This document shows, in pieces, positions 34,632 to 43,759 of a stretch of 64,000 bases of DNA. A model generated the notes under the pieces. The model worked only from the letters and a program-made list of their open reading frames with translations, did not search any database and was not told where the DNA came from. The DNA lies in the NCBI RefSeq assembly GCF_010868145.1, contig NZ_JAAGUY010000001.1, positions 744,001-808,000 on the forward strand, read 5' to 3'. The translations under genes and the position numbers were made by a program. Position 1 is the first letter of the stretch. Each line of letters begins with the position of its first letter. Origin of the DNA: Nocardia cyriacigeorgica (lineage in GTDB: Bacteria > Actinomycetota > Actinomycetes > Mycobacteriales > Mycobacteriaceae).

Positions 34632-36248
34632 CTATCCGAGCAGACCGCCGAACATGCCGCCGGTGTGGCCGGCTTCCTGCCCGCCACCGGTGCCGCCGAG
34701 CAGACCACCCGGCGGCAGTTCCGACGGCTGCACGATGACGAAACCGCGGCCGGAGAACGCGAGCGTGGTGCCTTCGCCGGTGCTTCGACCCATCAGCCTG
34801 CCGAGGCCGAACGAATCGTTGCGTTTGATCCCGGTCTGCAAGCTCGACGACCAGGCGACCGCTGCCTGCGGGTCGGCGTAGGTGGGCTGGTCGACGTTGA
34901 GCACCACCGGTGCGCCGTGGCTGGTGATGGCGATCCGGCCGCGGCCGGTGAACACGCAGTTGAACAGACCGGCGTTGCTCGCCATCCCCGCGGCGCCCTG
35001 CACCCGTCCGATGTTGTAGGTCAGTGTCGAATCGAAGGCCAGCACGTTGGCGCCGTTGATGGTGAGACCGTCGGAGCCGTCGAGATCGATGGTGTGCACA
35101 TCGGCGGCGCTGTTGGCCAGGAACAGATCGCCACGCCCGGTCACCTTCATCAGCGGTACACCCTCGCCGGTGAGCCGCTGCTGGATGGCGCGGCCGATTC
35201 CGCCCGAGCCGAGCGCCTGGAATTGCAGCTCACCCTGGTAGGCCACCATCGACCCGGCCCGCGCCATGACCTCGCCGTTGACGGCGGCCTTGATCATCTT
35301 GCCGCCCTGTTTCTGGATGCCGGCGCCGGAAACCTCGGCGTGGCGCGGATCGAACAGATCGCTGTGCATCGGCAGCGCTCCTTGCTGGGACGAGAACGTG
35401 GACGGTGCCGGCTGGGCGGTGCCGGTCGGCTGGTGGTGCGGCGCGGGGGCCGCGGGCGGTGGATAGGGCTGCGGCGCGGCAGGGTACGCGGCAGGCGGAT
35501 ACAACTGGGCGGGCGGATAGGGCTGCCCGGGCGGCACCTGCCCGCCCGGGTGTCCGGTGGGCGGGTAGCCCGGCGCAGGCGGGTACGGCTGCTGACCGGC
35601 AGGTGGGTACTGCTGACCGGCAGCGGGCGCAGGGGGTGGATATCCGCTCGCCGCCGGTTGGGCGACCACGGTGGGGTCGGTGCGCGAGGGCGCGACGATC
35701 GTCGGATCGTTGCGCGAGGATGCGGCAGGGGCCTGGGGTGCGGGCTCGGGTTCATCGTCGACGTTCACCCCGAACGCGGTCGCGATGCCTGCCAACCCGT
35801 TGTCGTAGCCCTGGCCGACCGCACGGACCTTCCAGGCACCGCCGCGACGGTAGATCTCGACACACACCACCGCCGACTCGGTGCTCAGGCCGGTCACCGG
35901 GAAGGTCAAGGTGCCCGCATCGGAGGCGATACTCGCGACCAGCGAACCGGCGGCGGTGAAGGTGGCCGGCCCGGAGCCGTCGAGGCTCGCGGTGACGACG
36001 ACGCGGTCGACATCGCCGGGCAGAGCGCTGGTCTGGACATCGACCATATCGCCCGCGCCGCGGCCGTGGCGGTACACGACGCCGGGGCCAACAGGCTGGT
36101 TGAAGAACACGAAGTCCCCATCGGCGCGGACGCGACCGTCGGTGCCGAGTAGCAGCGCCGAGACGTCCACCGGGGTCGAACAGGTCACCGTCACCGTCAT
36201 CCGATCCGCGGGCGCCGGGCGGTTCTCACCGCGCGCGAGGGCATTCAC
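34632..36248 (-). CDS. TerD-AIM24 fusion protein
   Basis: 538 aa. The GTG at 36248 gives the standard TerD opening (NALARGENRPAPADRMTVTV) behind GAGGTGG. The TerD domain (about 1-170) includes GTDGRVRADGDFVFFNQP and VCVEIYRRGGAWKVRAVGQG. A Pro/Tyr/Gln-rich linker of about 130 residues with repeated YPPA-type units follows. The C-terminal half (about 310-530) is an AIM24 domain (GGKMIKAAVNGEVMARAGSM). TerD proteins bind calcium and are linked to tellurite and stress responses; AIM24 is a beta-barrel of unclear role. It is clearly one continuous frame. Confidence 0.9.
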   Translation of the reverse strand: MNALARGENRPAPADRMTVTVTCSTPVDVSALLLGTDGRVRADGDFVFFNQPVGPGVVYRHGRGAGDMVDVQTSALPGDVDRVVVTASLDGSGPATFTAAGSLVASIASDAGTLTFPVTGLSTESAVVCVEIYRRGGAWKVRAVGQGYDNGLAGIATAFGVNVDDEPEPAPQAPAASSRNDPTIVAPSRTDPTVVAQPAASGYPPPAPAAGQQYPPAGQQPYPPAPGYPPTGHPGGQVPPGQPYPPAQLYPPAAYPAAPQPYPPPAAPAPHHQPTGTAQPAPSTFSSQQGALPMHSDLFDPRHAEVSGAGIQKQGGKMIKAAVNGEVMARAGSMVAYQGELQFQALGSGGIGRAIQQRLTGEGVPLMKVTGRGDLFLANSAADVHTIDLDGSDGLTINGANVLAFDSTLTYNIGRVQGAAGMASNAGLFNCVFTGRGRIAITSHGAPVVLNVDQPTYADPQAAVAWSSSLQTGIKRNDSFGLGRLMGRSTGEGTTLAFSGRGFVIVQPSELPPGGLLGGTGGGQEAGHTGGMFGGLLG

Positions 36249-36367
36249 CGGCGACCACCTCGCTCGCGGCCGATCCCTGCGAAGGACATGCGTTTCACGG
36301 CGTCGAGTGTGCCGCGCCCGCGCCGCCCGCGCCACTTCCGGCTCCGGAGTGGTCCGCTACCGGCCGG

Positions 36368-37147
36368 TCAAAAGGTCTGCCACGTCGGCTTGTGTTCGAG
36401 CGCGTACCGGTAGTAGTCGGCCAGCCGCAGTCCGCTCGCCGCGGCCTCATCGATGACGACGGTGACGTGGCGGTGCAGCTGCATGATCGAGGCCGGGCAG
36501 ACGGCGGCCAGCGGACCTTCGACCGCAGCCGCGATGGCGTCGGCCTTACCGGCCCCTAAGGCGATCATCACCAGATGACGCGCCTCGCCGATGGTGCCGA
36601 GGCCCTGGGTCAGCACATGGTGCGGGACCGAATCGGGGCCGTCGAAGAAGCGGGCGTTATCGGTGCGGGTCTGTTCGGTCAGCGTCTTGACCCGAGTGCG
36701 CGAGGTGAGCGCGGACCCGGGCTCGTTGAAACCGATGTGCCCGTCGGTGCCGATTCCCAGCAACTGCACATCGACACCACCGGCGGCGGCGATGGCGGAG
36801 TCGTAGCGTTGGGCTTCGGCAGCGATATCGGCCGCCTCGCCGTCCGGGCTGAATACCCGCACGGGATCGAGATTCACACGGTCGACGAATTCGGACCGGA
36901 TCACCGAGAAGTACGACTGCGGATGACTTTTCGGCAAGCCGACGTATTCGTCGAGCAGAAACGCCCGGCAGTCGGAGAAGTCCAGGTCCTGCTCGCGGTG
37001 GCGTCTGACCAGCTCCCGGTAGCTGCCGAGCGGGGAGGATCCGGTGGCGAGGCCGAGTGTCGCGGGGCCGCGACGCACATAGCCCTCGACGATATCGGCG
37101 ACGGTGTTCGCGACATCCTGCTCGCTGGGCCGGATCACGATTTCCAT
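36368..37147 (-). CDS. nagB: Glucosamine-6-phosphate deaminase
   Basis: 259 aa, close to the standard 260-270. Motifs are [20 protein letters not shown] (phosphate loop), [17 protein letters not shown] (DEY catalytic region), [19 protein letters not shown] and [11 protein letters not shown]. It converts glucosamine-6-phosphate to fructose-6-phosphate plus ammonia. GGAAGGAA precedes the ATG. It is the last gene of the EIIC-HPr-ptsI remnant-nagA-nagB run, only 14 bp after nagA. All key residues look intact. Confidence 0.97.
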   Translation of the reverse strand: MEIVIRPSEQDVANTVADIVEGYVRRGPATLGLATGSSPLGSYRELVRRHREQDLDFSDCRAFLLDEYVGLPKSHPQSYFSVIRSEFVDRVNLDPVRVFSPDGEAADIAAEAQRYDSAIAAAGGVDVQLLGIGTDGHIGFNEPGSALTSRTRVKTLTEQTRTDNARFFDGPDSVPHHVLTQGLGTIGEARHLVMIALGAGKADAIAAAVEGPLAAVCPASIMQLHRHVTVVIDEAAASGLRLADYYRYALEHKPTWQTF

Positions 37148-37157
37148 GCGGTTCCTT

Positions 37158-37169
37158 CCGTCTAGACGG
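37158..37169. promoter_or_regulatory. Palindrome with DasR-like GTCTAGAC core
   Basis: CCGTCTAGACGG overlaps the nagA TAG stop and lies just before nagB. Its GTCTAGAC centre equals the core of the DasR/NagR recognition element TGGTCTAGACCA, but the flanks differ. It may be chance. Confidence 0.35.
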
Positions 37170-38373
37170 GTACACCGCCGGTGATCACACGGCGCACCCG
37201 CAGGGTGGGGTCGGTGACGACGACATCGGCGCGGTAGCCGGGTGCGAGGGTGCCGCGCTCGGCATCGAGCCCGAGCACCGCGGCCGGGGTGCTGGTGGCG
37301 GCGGCCACCGCGTCCGCCAACGGCACGCCGGCGCCGACGACGGCGTGGCGCAGGACGTCGAGCAGGCGGGCGGTGCCGCCTGCGATGGAACCGGCGGATC
37401 CGCCGGCGGTCACCAGTCGCGCCACTCCCCCGTCCACCCGGACTTCCAGCGGGCCGAGCCGGTAGTCGCCATCGCTCATTCCCGCCGCCGCCATCGCATC
37501 GCTGACCAGCGCGATGTGTGCCGGACCGACCGTGTCGAAGACCATGGCGACCGTCTCCGGCGCGAGATGCACGCCATCGGCGATCAATTCCACGACCAGC
37601 TCGCCGCGACCGGCCGCGGCCAGGCAGGCCGCGACCGGGCCGGGTGCGCGATGATGCAGCGGCGGCATGCCGTTGAACAAATGCGTCGCGGTCAGCGGCG
37701 CGCCGGCGGCTTCGGCGATGCGGGCGGTGGTGGTCGCCGCGTCGGCGTCGGTGTGTCCGAGGCTCGGCAGGACGCCGTGCGCGCGCATCGCGGCCAGCAG
37801 ACCGGTGAAGTTCGCCGTTTCCGGGGCCAGCGTCATCGAGCGGACGGTACCGCGTGCGGCCAGGCAGATCCGCTCGAACAGCTCCGGGTCGCCGGGGATG
37901 ATCGCGGCGGGATCCTGTGCCCCGCAACGCACCCGGCTCAGGAACGGGCCCTCCAGGTGGATGCCGAGCAGTTCACCCTGCTCGACCAGATCGGCGAGCA
38001 CTGCCGCCTGACGCAGCAGATCGGCAGGCGGGGCCGACACCAGGCTGCCGAGCAGGCCGGTGGTGCCGTGCGCGCGGTGATGGGCCGCCGCGCGCCCGGC
38101 CCCGGAGATACTGGTGTCGGGGAACCCGGCGCCCGCACCGCCGTGGCAATGCAGATCGATCAGGCCGGGTAGCACGATCGAGTCACTCGGCGGCGGAACC
38201 GGCGCGGTGCCTCGATAGTGCGCGGCGGGCCCGACCCAGGAGATGAGATCGCCGTCGAGGACGACCACACCATCGATGATGTCACGGCGGACGGCGCTGG
38301 CCACCGCGTCGGAGGCACCGATCACCCGTCCCCGCAGTAGAACCCCGGCCCCTGCGGTGTCGGAAGTGTTCAT
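37162..38373 (-). CDS. nagA: N-acetylglucosamine-6-phosphate deacetylase
   Basis: 403 aa. It is an amidohydrolase-superfamily enzyme with [20 protein letters not shown] (metal site HxH), [50 protein letters not shown] and the catalytic Asp in [17 protein letters not shown]. It removes acetate from GlcNAc-6-phosphate. The ATG overlaps the TGA stop of the ptsI remnant (ATGA), so translation of that remnant feeds nagA. The C-terminal metal-barrel part is complete. Confidence 0.97.
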   Translation of the reverse strand: MNTSDTAGAGVLLRGRVIGASDAVASAVRRDIIDGVVVLDGDLISWVGPAAHYRGTAPVPPPSDSIVLPGLIDLHCHGGAGAGFPDTSISGAGRAAAHHRAHGTTGLLGSLVSAPPADLLRQAAVLADLVEQGELLGIHLEGPFLSRVRCGAQDPAAIIPGDPELFERICLAARGTVRSMTLAPETANFTGLLAAMRAHGVLPSLGHTDADAATTTARIAEAAGAPLTATHLFNGMPPLHHRAPGPVAACLAAAGRGELVVELIADGVHLAPETVAMVFDTVGPAHIALVSDAMAAAGMSDGDYRLGPLEVRVDGGVARLVTAGGSAGSIAGGTARLLDVLRHAVVGAGVPLADAVAAATSTPAAVLGLDAERGTLAPGYRADVVVTDPTLRVRRVITGGVPV

Positions 38374-38756
38374 GCCGACTCGTTGAGCGCGGCGGCTTTC
38401 CGCGCGGCCTGCGGTGCGCGCGCCGCACCGGCCGCGGCGCGGCACTGCTCGATCTCGGTATCGGCCAGTGCCGCACGTACTCTCGCGAGAGCGGGCAGGG
38501 TCCGCACCACGACCGGGCGGCCGTCGAAGCGTCTCAGGATCTCGGCGGCGCCGCCGACCACCGCGCCCGCACGTGTCTCGAGATCGGCGGCCACCGTGTC
38601 CAGAGCCGAACGCGCCCGATCGAGTTCGGTGGCGACGGACGTACCGACCGGATCGCCGGCGGAGGTCTCGATCGGGGCGACGAAGCTCGGCCACGGCGCA
38701 CACACCACACCGGGACTGACGCCGAGCCCCTCGATGATCTGCTCGGATTCGGGCAT
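38370..38756 (-). pseudogene. ptsI: ptsI (PTS Enzyme I) remnant with two in-frame internal deletions
   Basis: 128 aa against about 550 for Enzyme I. Three islands remain: the N-terminus (IIEGLGVSPGVVCAP to about residue 73), a short piece of the central linker/PEP domain (RFDGRPVVVRTL) and the C-terminus (PALARVRAALADTEIEQCRA). The phosphohistidine motif GGxTSHxAI, the metal ligands and the catalytic Cys are all absent, so it cannot transfer phosphate. The frame is kept and its ends overlap HPr upstream and nagA downstream, which would preserve coupling to nagA. An assembly collapse is the alternative explanation. Confidence 0.75.
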
Positions 38757-39025
38757 CAGGCGGCGTCGAGGTCCGAGGCGAGCACACCGACCAGACTGTC
38801 CAGCACGCGATCGGCGCCTTCGCCCTCGGCTCGCAAGGTCACTTCCGTGCCGTACTCCACGCCCAGGGTCATCACCGCCAGCATGCTCGCCGCGTCGACC
38901 GGGTCACCGGCGCCGACGGCGATCGTCACCGGGACGCCCGCAGCGCCCGCCGCCCGGGTGAACGTGGCGGCCGGTCGCGCGTGCAGCCCGACCTTCGATC
39001 CGACGACAACAGTGCGTTCAGCCAT
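38756..39025 (-). CDS. ptsH: Phosphocarrier protein HPr
   Basis: 89 aa, normal size. The phosphorylation site is VGLHARPAATF (His near residue 15), with a Ser-46-like helix AASMLAVMTLGVEYGTEV. It relays phosphate from Enzyme I to EIIA. It is tightly packed, 2 bp after EIIC and overlapping the ptsI remnant by 1 bp. The partner EI here is defective, so it must be phosphorylated by an EI encoded elsewhere. Confidence 0.95.
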   Translation of the reverse strand: MAERTVVVGSKVGLHARPAATFTRAAGAAGVPVTIAVGAGDPVDAASMLAVMTLGVEYGTEVTLRAEGEGADRVLDSLVGVLASDLDAA

Positions 39026-39027
39026 GG

Positions 39028-40365
39028 TCAGTTATCTTCCAGTTTCTTCGCGGTCTCGTTCTCGACCTCGGCCACCATCGGCGCGTCGGTTCGGGTACCG
39101 GCTTCGGCGGCAAGCGCGCGGGTGGCGGCTTCCTCGCCGGTGTCGAGCATTTCGGCGTCGGTTTCGGCTTCCCGGCCCGGGGTGCGCAGGTTCCATTTCT
39201 TGATCACGACACTGAACAGCAGGTAGTAGATCACCGCGTACCCGAATCCGATGGGAATCAACAGCCAGGCGTCGGTGGCCTTGCCGAAGTTCAGCGCGTA
39301 GTCGATGAATCCGGCCGAGAAGGTGAAGCCGTCGTGGATGCCCAGCGCATTGACCAGCGCATGCGAGGTGCCGGTGAGGATGGCGTGCACGACGTACAGC
39401 GGCCATGCCACGAACATGAAGGAGAACTCCAGCGGTTCGGTGATGCCGGTGACGAACGCCGTCAGCGCGGTGGAGAGCATGATGCCGCCGACGAGCTTCT
39501 TCTGCGACGGCCGTGCGTTGCGCCAGATGGCAAGGGCGGCCGCAGGCAGCGCGAACATCATGATCGGGAAGAAGCCCGTCATGAACGTGCCCGCGGTCGG
39601 GTCTCCGGCGAAGAAGCGATTCAGGTCACCGCGCACGATCTGGCCCTGAGCGTTCTCGTAGTCGCCGATCAGAAACCACAATGTGGTGTTGAGGATGTGG
39701 TGCAGCCCCGTGGGAATGAGGAGCCGGTTCGCGGTGCCGTAGACCCCGCCGCCGAGGACCGAATTCTCGGCGACGGTTTCGCCGACCCAGGTCAGTCCGG
39801 CGTTGAACAGCGGGTACACGAACGCCATCAGCACACCGACCACGAGACCGGTGACCGCGGTGAGGATCGGGACGAGCCGCCTGCCGTTGAAGAAGCCGAG
39901 GTAGTCGGGCAGTGTGGTGCGGTAGAACCGCTGCCACAGCAGCGCCGAGAGCAGGCCCATCACAATACCTGCGAGGACGCCGTAATCGATCATCGCCTGC
40001 GCGCCCTTGGGGTCGGTTTCACCCTCGAGCACGATGGGCGACATGGCATCGAAGACGCCGTCGACCACCATGTAGCCGACGACGGCGGCCAGCGCGGTCG
40101 ACCCGTCGGCCTTCTTCGCCCAGCCGATGGCGATTCCGACCGCGAAGATCAGTGGCAGCCAGGTGAAGACGGCCTGGCCCGCGGCCGAAATGACGCTCGC
40201 GGCACTCGACAGCGCCGAGAACCGGCCGAGCAGGTCGTCCTGACCGAGACGCAGCAGGATGCCCGCAGCCGGCAGCACCGCGATCGGCAGCATCAGGCTG
40301 CGCCCGAGACGCTGTAGCCCGGCGAATGTCGCCGATTCCTTTTTCGGGCTGTCTACGACCGTCAT
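39028..40365 (-). CDS. PTS EIIC component, GlcNAc/glucose type
   Basis: 445 aa from ATG 40365. It has about ten membrane segments with family motifs LGRSLMLPIAVLPAAGILLR, KKADGSTALAAVVGYMV, IPTGLHHILNTTLWFLIGD (substrate-site region) and GITEPLEFSFMFVAWPLY. Only the C domain is present; B and A are encoded divergently. The nagA/nagB context suggests GlcNAc (NagE2-like) rather than glucose. The C-terminal 50 residues are acidic and cytoplasmic. It is the first gene of the minus-strand operon. Confidence 0.93.
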   Translation of the reverse strand: MTVVDSPKKESATFAGLQRLGRSLMLPIAVLPAAGILLRLGQDDLLGRFSALSSAASVISAAGQAVFTWLPLIFAVGIAIGWAKKADGSTALAAVVGYMVVDGVFDAMSPIVLEGETDPKGAQAMIDYGVLAGIVMGLLSALLWQRFYRTTLPDYLGFFNGRRLVPILTAVTGLVVGVLMAFVYPLFNAGLTWVGETVAENSVLGGGVYGTANRLLIPTGLHHILNTTLWFLIGDYENAQGQIVRGDLNRFFAGDPTAGTFMTGFFPIMMFALPAAALAIWRNARPSQKKLVGGIMLSTALTAFVTGITEPLEFSFMFVAWPLYVVHAILTGTSHALVNALGIHDGFTFSAGFIDYALNFGKATDAWLLIPIGFGYAVIYYLLFSVVIKKWNLRTPGREAETDAEMLDTGEEAATRALAAEAGTRTDAPMVAEVENETAKKLEDN

Positions 40366-40449
40366 ATCGACCTTCTTCGTACGCCGGTGACCGGCGATTC
40401 GGCGTGGTGGACGCACCGGGGCACGCTCGCGCGGTTCCGGAATGAACTG

Positions 40450-40493
40450 TTGTTAACCAAGAAACCAACGGGTACTGTCCGGTCATAACCAGT
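40450..40493. promoter_or_regulatory. Candidate GntR/NagR (dre-like) operators in the PTS divergent promoter
   Basis: TCCGGTCATAACCAGT (40478-40493) matches the DasR-type element ACTGGTCTAGACCAGT at about 11 of 16 positions when read on the minus strand. TTGTTAACCAA (40450-40460) is a second near-palindrome. Both lie between the EIIC and EIIB starts and are the natural target of the GntR regulator at 41339. Confidence 0.5.
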
Positions 40494-40600
40494 TGATAGT
40501 TTTACCAGGTGGGGGCCGAATGTCAACCGGCAAATATGATCCAGGTAACACAGCCTTGCCCACCTTCCGGCACGGCATACACGCCAACAAGGGAGAACAT

Positions 40601-40831
40601 ATGTCCACAGCGGACGCGATCGTCAGCGGTCTCGGCGGCGCCGAGAATATCGTCGAGATCGAAGCCTGCATCACGCGGCTGCGTACCGAGGTGAAGGACG
40701 GCGATCTGGTGGATGAGGCCGCGCTCAAGGCGGCGGGCGCGCACGGCGTACTGAAATCCGGTTCGGTGGTCCAGGTCGTGGTCGGCCCGGAGGCCGACAC
40801 ACTCGCCGACGATATCGGGGACCTGCTGTGA
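40601..40831 (+). CDS. PTS EIIB component
   Basis: 76 aa from ATG 40601 behind GGGAGA. The phosphocysteine is in IEACITRLRTEV, preceded by SGLGGAENIVE as in glucose/GlcNAc-family IIB domains. It accepts phosphate from EIIA and passes it to the sugar bound by EIIC. It is divergent from EIIC. The stop overlaps EIIA's GTG (GTGA). Confidence 0.93.
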   Translation: MSTADAIVSGLGGAENIVEIEACITRLRTEVKDGDLVDEAALKAAGAHGVLKSGSVVQVVVGPEADTLADDIGDLL

Positions 40832-41292
40832 GCGTCTCGGTGTCGGCGCCGCTACCGGGGCGCGTCCTGGCGTTGGCCGAGGTGCCCGATCCGGTCTTCG
40901 CCGATCAGCTCGTCGGGTCCGGTGTAGCGATAGATCCGGCCCGCGATCGCGGCCCGATCGCGGTGATCGCGCCGATCGCGGGGAAGATCGTGAAGTTGCA
41001 TCCGCACGCCTTCGTGATCGTCAGCGCCTCGGGAACCGGAGTGCTCGTGCATCTGGGCATCGACACGGTGAAACTGGCAGGCGAGGGGTTCACGCTGCTG
41101 GCCGCCGAGGGTGACGAGCTCGCGGCTGGTGCGGCGATCGTGCGGTTCGATCCGACCCAGATCGACGGCACCGGATATTCGGCGGTCTGCCCGATCGTGG
41201 TGATGGATTCGGCGCGGAATTCGGTGGCCGCGCCCGGTGTCGGGACCGATGTCGATTCCGGTGCGCCACTGTTCGATTGGACAGCCGCCTAG
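40828..41292 (+). CDS. PTS EIIA component (Crr-like)
   Basis: 154 aa, normal for a stand-alone glucose-type IIA. The two active histidines are in KIVKLHPHAFVIV and TGVLVHLGIDTVKLAGEGF. It takes phosphate from HPr-P and gives it to EIIB. The gene ends 11 bp before a strong hairpin shared with the convergent GntR gene. Confidence 0.95.
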   Translation: MSVSVSAPLPGRVLALAEVPDPVFADQLVGSGVAIDPARDRGPIAVIAPIAGKIVKLHPHAFVIVSASGTGVLVHLGIDTVKLAGEGFTLLAAEGDELAAGAAIVRFDPTQIDGTGYSAVCPIVVMDSARNSVAAPGVGTDVDSGAPLFDWTAA

Positions 41293-41303
41293 CGACGCAG
41301 CCG

Positions 41304-41329
41304 GGGCAGGACGTCGTCGCGTCCTGCCC
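41304..41329. terminator. Bidirectional hairpin between EIIA and GntR
   Basis: Perfect 10-bp arms GGGCAGGACG / CGTCCTGCCC with a 6-nt loop, located between convergent genes. Confidence 0.75.
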
Positions 41330-41338
41330 GCGGCGCGT

Positions 41339-42073
41339 TCAGCGCGGCATGCGCTCGTGCCCGACCTCCATCTGTAGCTGGTAGCGGTCGGAGCGGTACC
41401 AGCTCTGAGTGTGTTCGACCGCTACCCCACCGCTGAACGAGGTTCGGTCGAAATGCAATACCGGCGCGCTTTTCTTGACTCCGAGCAGCGCGGCGATCCC
41501 GGTATCGGCGGCGGTCGCGTTGACGGTCTGGGTGGCGCGTTCGATCGGCATTCCATAGCGCTCCGCGCTGGTCTGATAGATCGACGCGGTGAGATCCACC
41601 TCGATCAGCCCGGGCAGCAGTCCGGGATGGAACCAGCCGTCGTCCACACTCACCGGTTCACCGTCGGCCAAGCGCAACCGCTTGATGTGATAGGCCTCGG
41701 CACCCTCGGCCAGGGCGAGCGCGCGCCCCGAAGCTTCCGGAATGACGCCTTCCTCGGCGATCAGGACCACCGTCGTCGGTTGATGCCCTTGGGCACGCAT
41801 CTCCTCGGTGAACGAGGCCAGATGCAGTGTCGACTGCACCGGCCGATGCGCGACGAAGGTGCCCTTGCCGCGCACCCGGACCAGATGGCCCTCGTTGACC
41901 AGCTGACCGATCGCCTCACGCACGGTGATCCGGCTGACGCCGTAGTCGTGCATCAGGTTTCGTTCGCTGGTCATCAGATCGCCCGGCTGCAACTCACGGG
42001 TGCACTTGTGCAGCAGGATGGCCCGTAGCTGCTCATGTTTGGGGATCGCACTGTCACGCAGCGGCACGGGCAT
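41339..42073 (-). CDS. GntR/HutC-family regulator of the GlcNAc PTS (NagR/DasR-like)
   Basis: 244 aa from ATG 42073, 8 nt after AAGGAG. The winged HTH is at about residues 8-75 (IPKHEQLRAILLHKC, MHDYGVSRITVREAIGQLVN, VRVRGKGTFVA). The UTRA effector domain (about 90-240) is of the HutC type. Members respond to glucosamine- or GlcNAc-6-phosphate. Its position next to the PTS, and the dre-like sites in the EIIC/EIIB promoter, support that role here. Confidence 0.92.
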   Translation of the reverse strand: MPVPLRDSAIPKHEQLRAILLHKCTRELQPGDLMTSERNLMHDYGVSRITVREAIGQLVNEGHLVRVRGKGTFVAHRPVQSTLHLASFTEEMRAQGHQPTTVVLIAEEGVIPEASGRALALAEGAEAYHIKRLRLADGEPVSVDDGWFHPGLLPGLIEVDLTASIYQTSAERYGMPIERATQTVNATAADTGIAALLGVKKSAPVLHFDRTSFSGGVAVEHTQSWYRSDRYQLQMEVGHERMPR

Positions 42074-42247
42074 CACAGCGGCTCCTTCGTCGGGGACCGG
42101 CGGCAACACTCACGGCGGGAACGTGAGGTCCCGACCGGTACGGTCCGGTTATCCCGAGCGTACTCCCACGCGGCGCCGCGCAACATCCGATCGCCGGCGT
42201 CCGCCGGGCGGGTGCGGAACCGATGACCGGCCCCGCACCCGCGGCGA

Positions 42248-43711
42248 TCAGCTCTCGACCGCGACCGGTTCCGGTGTGACCACTTGGGGCGGCCGCGCTC
42301 GCAGCAATACCAGACCGAGCACCGCGGCCGCGACGCTGAAGCACGCACTGATCCACGCGCCGGTCGACATGGCCTCGGTGAAGGCTGCCTTCGCCGGTTC
42401 GGTGTAGCCCAGTTCGAAGGCCGCACCGATGGATTCGCGCGCTGCACCGGGAGCGTCGGCAGGCATGTTCGCGGTGAACACCCCGGCAAGCACACTGCCG
42501 AGAATGGCGATGCTGACCGCCATGCCGACCTGCTGCAACGTGTCGTTCATGGCCGAACCGACACCCGCGTGTTCGAGCGGAATCGCACTCATGATGGCCG
42601 CATAGGCGGACGGTCCGGCCAGGCCGCCACCTATCCCCATGATCAGCATGCTCACCAGCACCGCCACATACCCGGTGCCGACCGCGAGCACCACGAATGC
42701 CACACCCATCACCAGCAGACCGCTCACGATCAGGGTCTTGTTGCTGAGTTTCTTACCGAGCGTGGCGCCGAGACCGTTGCACACCGCGGCCGCCACCGCA
42801 TACGGCAGCAGCGCAAGACCTGCCTTCATCGGCCCGTAGCCGAGCACGAATTGCAGGTACTGGGTGAGCATGAACATGATCGCGCCCATACCGAACACCA
42901 TCAGCAGCAACGTCAGGCAGGTGCCGGTGAAGTCCCGATTGCGGAACACCCCCAGCGGCAACATCGGATGCTCGGACCGGCTCTCCCACACCACGAATGC
43001 GACCGCCGACACGACGGCGAGGCCGATCACCCCGAGGTTCCATTCGCGCTCGATGATCACATACACCGCCGACACCAATGCCAGGATCGATAGCAGCACG
43101 CCGACCACATCGACCGGCCGCTGCTCTCCTGTCGATTCCGGCATCAGGATCAGCGCGGCGACAATCGCCAGGATCGCGACCGGGATATTGAGCAGGAAGA
43201 CCGAACCCCACCAATAGTGCTCGAGCAGGAAACCGCCGAGCGTCGGGCCGATGACGATGCCGACCATCGACACCGTGGTCCAGGCGGCCATGGCGAGGCG
43301 ACGCTCGTCTTGATCGAAGGTGGTCATCAAGATCGACAGAGTCGACGGCATCAGTAGCGCCCCACCGACTCCCATCGCAGCCCGCGCGAGGATCACCTGC
43401 CACGGTTGGGTGGCCAGCACCGCGGCCAGCGAGGCCACTCCGAAGACGGCGAGGCCGAGGATCAGCATGCGGCGGCGCCCGAACCGGTCCGACAGGCTAC
43501 CCGCGGTCAACAGCAGGCCCGCGAATACCAGGACATAGGCGTCCAGGATCCACTGCACGTCCGACGGCGTGGCCCGCAGTTCCCGGATCAGCGACGGGAT
43601 CGCCAGGTTGAGCACGGTGCCGTCGATCATCAGTACCAATAGGGAAAGACAGAGGACCCCCAGAATCCACCAACGGCGGGGGTCTCGTACAACGTTCGAT
43701 TCCACTCGCAC
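42248..43711 (-). CDS. MFS drug exporter, DHA2 (14-TMS) family
   Basis: 487 aa from GTG 43711; GTG 43705 is an alternative and no ribosome site is visible for either. About 14 transmembrane helices. Motifs are VLMIDGTVLNLAIPSL (helix 1), SLSDRFGRRRMLILG (motif A) and GPTLGGFLLEHYWWGSVFLL (motif C-like, antiporter). DHA2 members export cationic drugs or antibiotics by proton antiport. The divergent TetR gene with tandem operators at the start codon is the probable repressor. Confidence 0.92.
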   Translation of the reverse strand: MRVESNVVRDPRRWWILGVLCLSLLVLMIDGTVLNLAIPSLIRELRATPSDVQWILDAYVLVFAGLLLTAGSLSDRFGRRRMLILGLAVFGVASLAAVLATQPWQVILARAAMGVGGALLMPSTLSILMTTFDQDERRLAMAAWTTVSMVGIVIGPTLGGFLLEHYWWGSVFLLNIPVAILAIVAALILMPESTGEQRPVDVVGVLLSILALVSAVYVIIEREWNLGVIGLAVVSAVAFVVWESRSEHPMLPLGVFRNRDFTGTCLTLLLMVFGMGAIMFMLTQYLQFVLGYGPMKAGLALLPYAVAAAVCNGLGATLGKKLSNKTLIVSGLLVMGVAFVVLAVGTGYVAVLVSMLIMGIGGGLAGPSAYAAIMSAIPLEHAGVGSAMNDTLQQVGMAVSIAILGSVLAGVFTANMPADAPGAARESIGAAFELGYTEPAKAAFTEAMSTGAWISACFSVAAAVLGLVLLRARPPQVVTPEPVAVES

Positions 43712-43751
43712 AGCGTACGAGAAACTCGCACGGTGTGCGAGTGAATATAGA
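43704..43751. promoter_or_regulatory. Bidirectional promoter with two TetR operators
   Basis: ACTCGCAC-GGT-GTGCGAGT (43724-43742) is a perfect 8-3-8 palindrome. A second copy ACTCGCAC-AGC-GTACGAGA (43704-43722) matches in 6 of 8 arm positions, with centres 20 bp apart. Beside them TATATT (minus, 43749-43744) and TATAGA (plus, 43746-43751) are overlapping -10 elements for the exporter and for tetR. Confidence 0.78.
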
Positions 43752-43759
43752 ATGATGGG

